Shown: one piece after another, positions 59,808 through 64,000 of the stretch
Position numbering within the stretch: the stretch's first letter is position 1
Layout of the letters: the number at the start of each line of letters is the position of its first letter
Source: Mantamonas sphyraenae
Lineage: Eukaryota > CRuMs > Mantamonadidae
Length of the DNA stretch: 64,000 nucleotides
NCBI GenBank assembly: GCA_026936335.1
Contig: JAPMXV010000067.1
Span: 62,001 to 126,000, forward strand
Reading direction: 5' to 3'
The notes under the pieces: model-generated
Told to the model about the DNA's origin: nothing
What the model saw: only the letters and a program-made list of their open reading frames with translations
The model's database searches: none
Program-made: the position numbers and the translations under genes

Positions 59808-60453
59808 ATCCTCACTCCTCTCTTCGTCACTCCCTCACCACCCATCTCACATGCTCCAAGTGCACCACGTTGTCCCGGGAATGTACAACCACCTGTACCA
59901 CCCCCCTGACGGTCTGAAGGTGTATCTACCCCCACCATCTTGCCCTTCCCCTGACCTCCACCTCTCTGACCGGCGCCGACGCACCCCTTGTTCCTCGTAC
60001 GGGTCTCCTTGATCCCCAACGAATGCATATTCCACACTCTATTCGCCTCTGTCTGAGGATCTTACTTAACCACCCTCTCCATCCGTCCACCATCCACACG
60101 TGGCTCCCTGTGTCTCCTTCCAGCCACGACTTCATCATGTGCCCAGCACCCCATCCACAATGACCACCCACTGCCTCCATACGCACCCCTCCCTTGCCAC
60201 ACCCACCACCACTTGTCCCTGCCCACCACGTGTCACCCTCCCTGCACCCCACCCGCTCCTTTCCCAGCATCTCTCTTACTCTTTACACTCCCTTTCGCAT
60301 TTTCCCTTCTCCCCCTTCCAACCCCCCACCATTCCCCACAATCTCCAATTTCCTCAAACACCCTTCACACTCTCCCCATCACAAGACCCGCACCTACCCC
60401 CCCCAACCCCCCCCCCCCCCATGCTCTCCCGCACCAAGCCAACAATGGTTCAT
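59808..60453. other. C-rich spacer between NLR2 and RPL27A
   Basis: 646 bp of C-rich spacer, the diverged counterpart of 53628-54280. It includes a long C run just before 60420. No gene is seen. Confidence 0.6.
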
Positions 60454-61567
60454 TTAAGCAGTCAGCACGCAAGCACCGCCCACCTTCTTGATCTTGCGCT
60501 CGGCCTCGGCAGAAAAGAACTTGGCCTTCACAATCACTGGCTGCTTCGGCAGCACTCCCTTGCCCAGCAGCTTGTAGAAGCCAGCCTTGGTGATGTCAAT
60601 CACAGGCACCTTGTCCCCAGTCTTGGCTCCAGCGTACTTGGTGCGCGTCTCCTCGCTCACCAGCGTCCACAGCTTGTCCACGTTCAGCGCCGGGCGGTAG
60701 AACTTCTGCTGCGTCTTGTGGAAGTAGCGCATGCCGACCTTACCAAAGTAACCCGGATGGTAACGATCAAACAGGGTACGGTGGTGCGTCAGGCCACCCG
60801 CGTTACCGCGTCCACCCGGATGCTTTCGGTGCTTGCCTGTGGGTTCAATGCACACACACACACGTCACCGCCGTCCATGTTCCCCATTCTCTGTGTCAGC
60901 TGTCTGCACACACCCACTCCATCATTCCCCATTCCCCCTTCCCCTCTCTCCCTTTCCCCGTTCCTCCACCTCTTCTCTATCCTCCACCGCAGGGCTGCCT
61001 TCATCCTTTGCCAAAGCCGCATTTTTCCCACCCGCCCAGCCACAATTCCCCTCCTCCTGCTCCTTCCGTGCCACCCCACTCCCCTCTCTTCCATCTCTCC
61101 CCATGCACACACCATCCATGCACCCGTTCCCACGCTCCCCATCCCCGTCCGGTCTCCCTTGCGTCGTCCAGGTGGCCCGTTCCCGGCCGCCCCTCGCATG
61201 CAAACCCGCGCCGGCCAGCCATCTTCCCCGCCCATGCCTCCCTGCACCCACTCTGCACCACCCTCCACCCTTCACCATCCTTCCACCAACCCCATCCACC
61301 CATCCACCGCCCATTCCTCCCATTTCCACCTATCCATCGTCCTGCAGCCCCGCCCAAACCCTCTCCCTCGCGCAATCCACCCCGACCCTCCAACTCACCG
61401 ACACGACCGTGACCAGCGCTCACGTGTCCTCGCTTCTTGCGGTTCTTGCTCAAACGGGCAACCTGCACATACATCCCAACCCAACCCAAATGTGTGTCAG
61501 TTTCCCACACACCCATTTCCACAATGCCTCCCCACACGTCGCCGTTCTCGCTGCCAAAGCTCACCAT
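60454..61567 (-). CDS. RPL27A: Ribosomal protein uL15 (RPL27A), intact copy
   Basis: Exons 61567..61565 (the ATG alone), 61462..61399 and 60836..60454 encode 149 residues, one more than human RPL27A. Exon 2 gives [21 protein letters not shown] and exon 3 [16 protein letters not shown] through [45 protein letters not shown] to [11 protein letters not shown]. This is a 60S subunit protein. The first coding exon consists of the start codon followed at once by a GTGAGC donor, a layout common in ribosomal-protein genes; intron 2 is 562 nt and C-rich. It diverges from UGP2 with 187 bp between the start codons. Confidence 0.93.
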
Positions 61568-61754
61568 TTTCTATTGTGTTTTTGCTGGTGCCGCTCTCGC
61601 ATGCATACACAGCACCCGACACCAAACCACCGCACCCACGCACCCACGCACCTCATCCAAGGACGGGACCTCGCCTGTGATGCCACGTGCAATGCTGCAT
61701 ACCCGCATTCGGGCCCGAGGCTACGCGAGTGCCCAGTCCGGCCCAGCCGAAACG

Positions 61755-63476
61755 ATGTCCCAACAGTCCAAGCTTCTTTCAACGGAGAGCGACCTGCGCA
61801 GCAGCGGGAAGAAACTGAGCATTGTCAACTTCCAGTCGCATCTGGAGCAGTCCATTGCCTCTCAGATCGACGAGGCGGTGGAAAACCTGGGGATGTCCGA
61901 TGCCGAGAAGCAGGGCTTCAGCACCCTCTACCAGCGTTTCCTCAACGAACGCAAGAATGTCATCGATTGGGACAAAATCCAGCTGGTCGACGACGTACGT
62001 GTGCATGTGCATGCCCACAGGCGCCGGCACATTGGACACATTCCTGCGCTGCCGGCGTCCGTTTTTGCAGCCGTTTGTTTCCCCTCTTCTTGCCCCTTCG
62101 TCGCTAACCGCGCCCACGTTGCCACGGCACAGGAAACCGTCATTCCCTACGATTCCCTGGACGAGTGTGCGCCCGAGGACATCAAGGAGCTGCTGTCGGG
62201 TCTGGTGGTGCTCAAGCTCAACGGCGGTGAGTTTTCGGGGTTGTGTGCAGAGGGAAAGGGAATGACGCAACCCTCAAAGTCACTGACACAACACCCCCCC
62301 CCCCGGCTTCGCACAGGACTGGGCACAACCATGGGCTGCAAGGGACCAAAGAGTGCCATCGAGGTGCGCGACGACATGACGTTCCTGGACCTGACGGTGC
62401 GGCAAATCGAGTTTCTGAACGACAAGTACGACGTGGATGTGCCGCTGGTGCTGATGAACTCGTTCAACACGCAGGCGGAAACGGAAAAGATTGTGCGAAA
62501 GTACGACCAGCACAACGTCAACGTGGTGTCGTTCCAACAGTCGCAATACCCGCGTATCAGCAAGGACACGCTGTTGCCCATTGTGAACGGTGAGGACAAG
62601 GACAACAAGGACGGGTGGTATCCTCCGGGCCACGGCGACATCTACTCGTCGTTTTACAACTCGGGACTGATGGAATCGTTCCTGCAACAGGGCAAGAAGT
62701 ACCTGTTTCTGTCCAACGTGGACAACCTGGGTGCCACGGTGGACCTGAACATCCTGCGTCACTTTGCCGCCCAGAACCTGGAGTTCATCATGGAGGTCAC
62801 CGACAAGACACGCGCCGACGTGAAAGGCGGCACCCTCATCGAGTACGAGGACCGCGTCAAGTTGCTCGAAGTGGCCCAGGTGCCGGCAGAGAACCTGGAG
62901 GAGTTTAAGAGCATCAAAAAGTTCAAGATCTTCAACACCAACAACCTGTGGATCAACATCGAGGCCGCACACAAGGTGGTCACACAGGGCAACCTCAAGC
63001 TGGAGGTGATCCAGAACAACAAGACGGTCAACGGGGTCAAGGTGATCCAACTCGAGACGGCCTGCGGTGCTGCCATCCAACACTTTGAGCGCAGCGTGGG
63101 CATCAACGTGCCTCGCTCTCGCTTCCTGCCGGTCAAGAGCACTTCCGACCTGTTTATTGTGCAGAGCAACCTGTTTGAGGTGAACCACGGCAGTTTGGTG
63201 ATGAACCCGCGCAGGCAGATCTCCACCGTGCCTCTCGTCAAGCTCGGACCCAAGTTCAAGCATGTCGACGCCTACATGGAGCGCATCAAGTCGCCCCCCG
63301 ATCTGCTCGAGTTGGACCATCTCACCGTCAGTGGCGACGTCACTTTTGGGTCGGATGTGTCGTTGAAGAGCACGGTGATCATTGTTGCTGCACAGGGTGC
63401 ACGCATCGACATCCCCTCCGGATCCAACCTGGAGAACAAAGTCATTACGGGCGATTTGCGCATCATGGACCACTGA
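61755..63476 (+). CDS. UGP2: UTP-glucose-1-phosphate uridylyltransferase
   Basis: Exons 61755..61994, 62133..62226 and 62317..63476 encode 497 residues aligning with UGP2 over the full length. The nucleotide-binding loop KLNGGLGTTMGCKGPKS is assembled across the second splice junction. Also seen are FLDLTVRQIEFLN, VPLVLMNSFNT, WYPPGHGDIYSSFYNSG, LFLSNVDNLGATVDL, EVTDKTRADVKGGTL, KIFNTNNLWI, and the C-terminal beta-helix LDHLTVSGDVTFG ending RIMDH. It makes UDP-glucose from UTP and glucose-1-phosphate. The ATG at 61755 gives a cytosolic start; in-frame ATGs at 61680 and 61692 would add MPRAMLHTRIRARGYASAQSG, which looks like an organelle presequence, so two isoforms are possible. Confidence 0.92.
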   Translation: MSQQSKLLSTESDLRSSGKKLSIVNFQSHLEQSIASQIDEAVENLGMSDAEKQGFSTLYQRFLNERKNVIDWDKIQLVDDVRVHVHAHRRRHIGHIPALPASVFAAVCFPSSCPFVANRAHVATAQETVIPYDSLDECAPEDIKELLSGLVVLKLNGGEFSGLCAEGKGMTQPSKSLTQHPPPRLRTGLGTTMGCKGPKSAIEVRDDMTFLDLTVRQIEFLNDKYDVDVPLVLMNSFNTQAETEKIVRKYDQHNVNVVSFQQSQYPRISKDTLLPIVNGEDKDNKDGWYPPGHGDIYSSFYNSGLMESFLQQGKKYLFLSNVDNLGATVDLNILRHFAAQNLEFIMEVTDKTRADVKGGTLIEYEDRVKLLEVAQVPAENLEEFKSIKKFKIFNTNNLWINIEAAHKVVTQGNLKLEVIQNNKTVNGVKVIQLETACGAAIQHFERSVGINVPRSRFLPVKSTSDLFIVQSNLFEVNHGSLVMNPRRQISTVPLVKLGPKFKHVDAYMERIKSPPDLLELDHLTVSGDVTFGSDVSLKSTVIIVAAQGARIDIPSGSNLENKVITGDLRIMDH

Positions 63477-63608
63477 GCAAGGAGTGAGGAAAGGCCAACA
63501 ACGCAATGGAGACATCATGGAAACCCCGCCGAACGAACCAAATCAACCCCCCAAAACCCTTCTGAAACCCACCCTGCACGTGGGCCTGCATCAACCAGAT
63601 CCGAAACG

Positions 63609-64000
63609 ATGTCCAGGCACCACCGCCTCGGCAGCTTGCATCGGATCGTGCGGCTGGTCGTGGTCCTGTGTGTGTGGTTGTGCCTGGCGACCGTGCTAGG
63701 CGCGCGTGGAGAGGAATGCGCAACCTACACAGCCAGGTTCAACGACCAGCCAGCGCGCACACATTCACCCGCAGAAACACAATGCCCACCACAGACGTGG
63801 ACAGGTACGCAGACGCACACACATGCACCCGGTCTCCTCCACCGACTGTCGGGCGATTCCGGCCGCCGTTGGTTGGACGTTAGTCCGGGCCCACTTCCAG
63901 ATCCCCGCTCGCATGGGCCCGTTTTTCCCACCTGCCCACGCGCCACTGACGCATCCGCCACGCCGTACACCAGTGTACACAGACCACATCCGTGCAGGAG
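63609..64000 (+). CDS. Start of a secreted protein (3' end outside window)
   Basis: The ATG at 63609 opens a frame that stays open to the window edge. Residues 1-33 are a strong signal peptide (basic start, then IVRLVVVLCVWLCLATVLGARG). The mature start EECATYTARFNDQP contains the first cysteine. A GTACGC after residue ~65 (63805) is a plausible donor, in which case the following frame is intron. No family is recognised from this short piece. Confidence 0.45.
   Translation, partial: MSRHHRLGSLHRIVRLVVVLCVWLCLATVLGARGEECATYTARFNDQPARTHSPAETQCPPQTWTGTQTHTHAPGLLHRLSGDSGRRWLDVSPGPLPDPRSHGPVFPTCPRATDASATPYTSVHRPHPCR

Larger units (their letters stand above)
54794..60857. repeat. Tandem duplication unit 2 (ANK2 - NLR2 - RPL27A)
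   Basis: 6.1 kb matching unit 1. Here the right end runs into the intact RPL27A gene, whereas the left end cuts the ankyrin gene. Full ANK on the outer left, full RPL27A on the outer right and two truncated ends at the middle junction are what a simple direct tandem duplication leaves. Confidence 0.9.

Overview
The window is nuclear DNA of a unicellular eukaryote, GC-rich and very gene-dense. Genes lie on both strands and carry 0-3 short introns with GT-AG borders (donors GTGAGT, GTAAGT, GTGCGT, GTATGT; acceptors usually CACAG after an AC-rich rather than pyrimidine-rich tract). The content is eukaryotic throughout: COP9 signalosome subunits, TSC2, NOMO, PHO88/SND3, KIF22, MTMR14, PYROXD1, a TBC Rab-GAP, UBE2D-type E2 enzymes, RPL27A (uL15), UGP2, a mitochondrial adrenodoxin and an MCUR1/CCDC90-type protein. 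A free-living protist fits; the lineage cannot be fixed from the sequence. (CA)n and CT-rich tracts are common between genes and in introns.

Layout. 0-9 kb: end of a YEATS-domain protein, PHO88, KIF22, an intron-containing bacterial-type HU DNA-binding protein, and NOMO. 9-20 kb: an E2 enzyme, a 986-residue coiled-coil protein, a SMARCAL1/ZRANB3-like SNF2 translocase with a PIP box and two GRF zinc fingers, an MCUR1-like protein, a GT4 glycosyltransferase and a UBE2D gene. 19-30 kb: TSC2 (2321 aa), PYROXD1 and a leucine-rich-repeat dual-specificity phosphatase. 30-34 kb: a coiled-coil membrane protein whose 5' end is duplicated on both sides of an unrelated large membrane-protein gene. 34-38 kb: CSN7 and CSNAP (COPS9) head to head, a 1.5-kb copy of the UBE2D locus, and adrenodoxin. 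38-48 kb: TBC Rab-GAP, a large multi-pass membrane protein, MTMR14, MsrB and a glutaredoxin-like protein. 49-61 kb: a tandemly duplicated locus in which an ankyrin-repeat gene and a CHAT-(TM)-NB-ARC-TPR gene (NLR-like) diverge from a roughly 100-bp promoter. 60-64 kb: RPL27A, UGP2 and the start of a secreted protein.

How the genes work together. Many neighbours are divergent with only about 30-190 bp between start codons, so shared promoters are the rule. The clearest functional pair is CSN7/CSNAP, two subunits of one complex. The locus most likely to be a distinct biological system is the duplicated ankyrin / CHAT-NB-ARC-TPR pair. It has the architecture of an NLR-type sensor with a caspase-like effector. 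The two copies differ in TPR number (5 versus 12) and in the presence of a transmembrane segment, as expected for a rapidly diversifying recognition or cell-death gene family.
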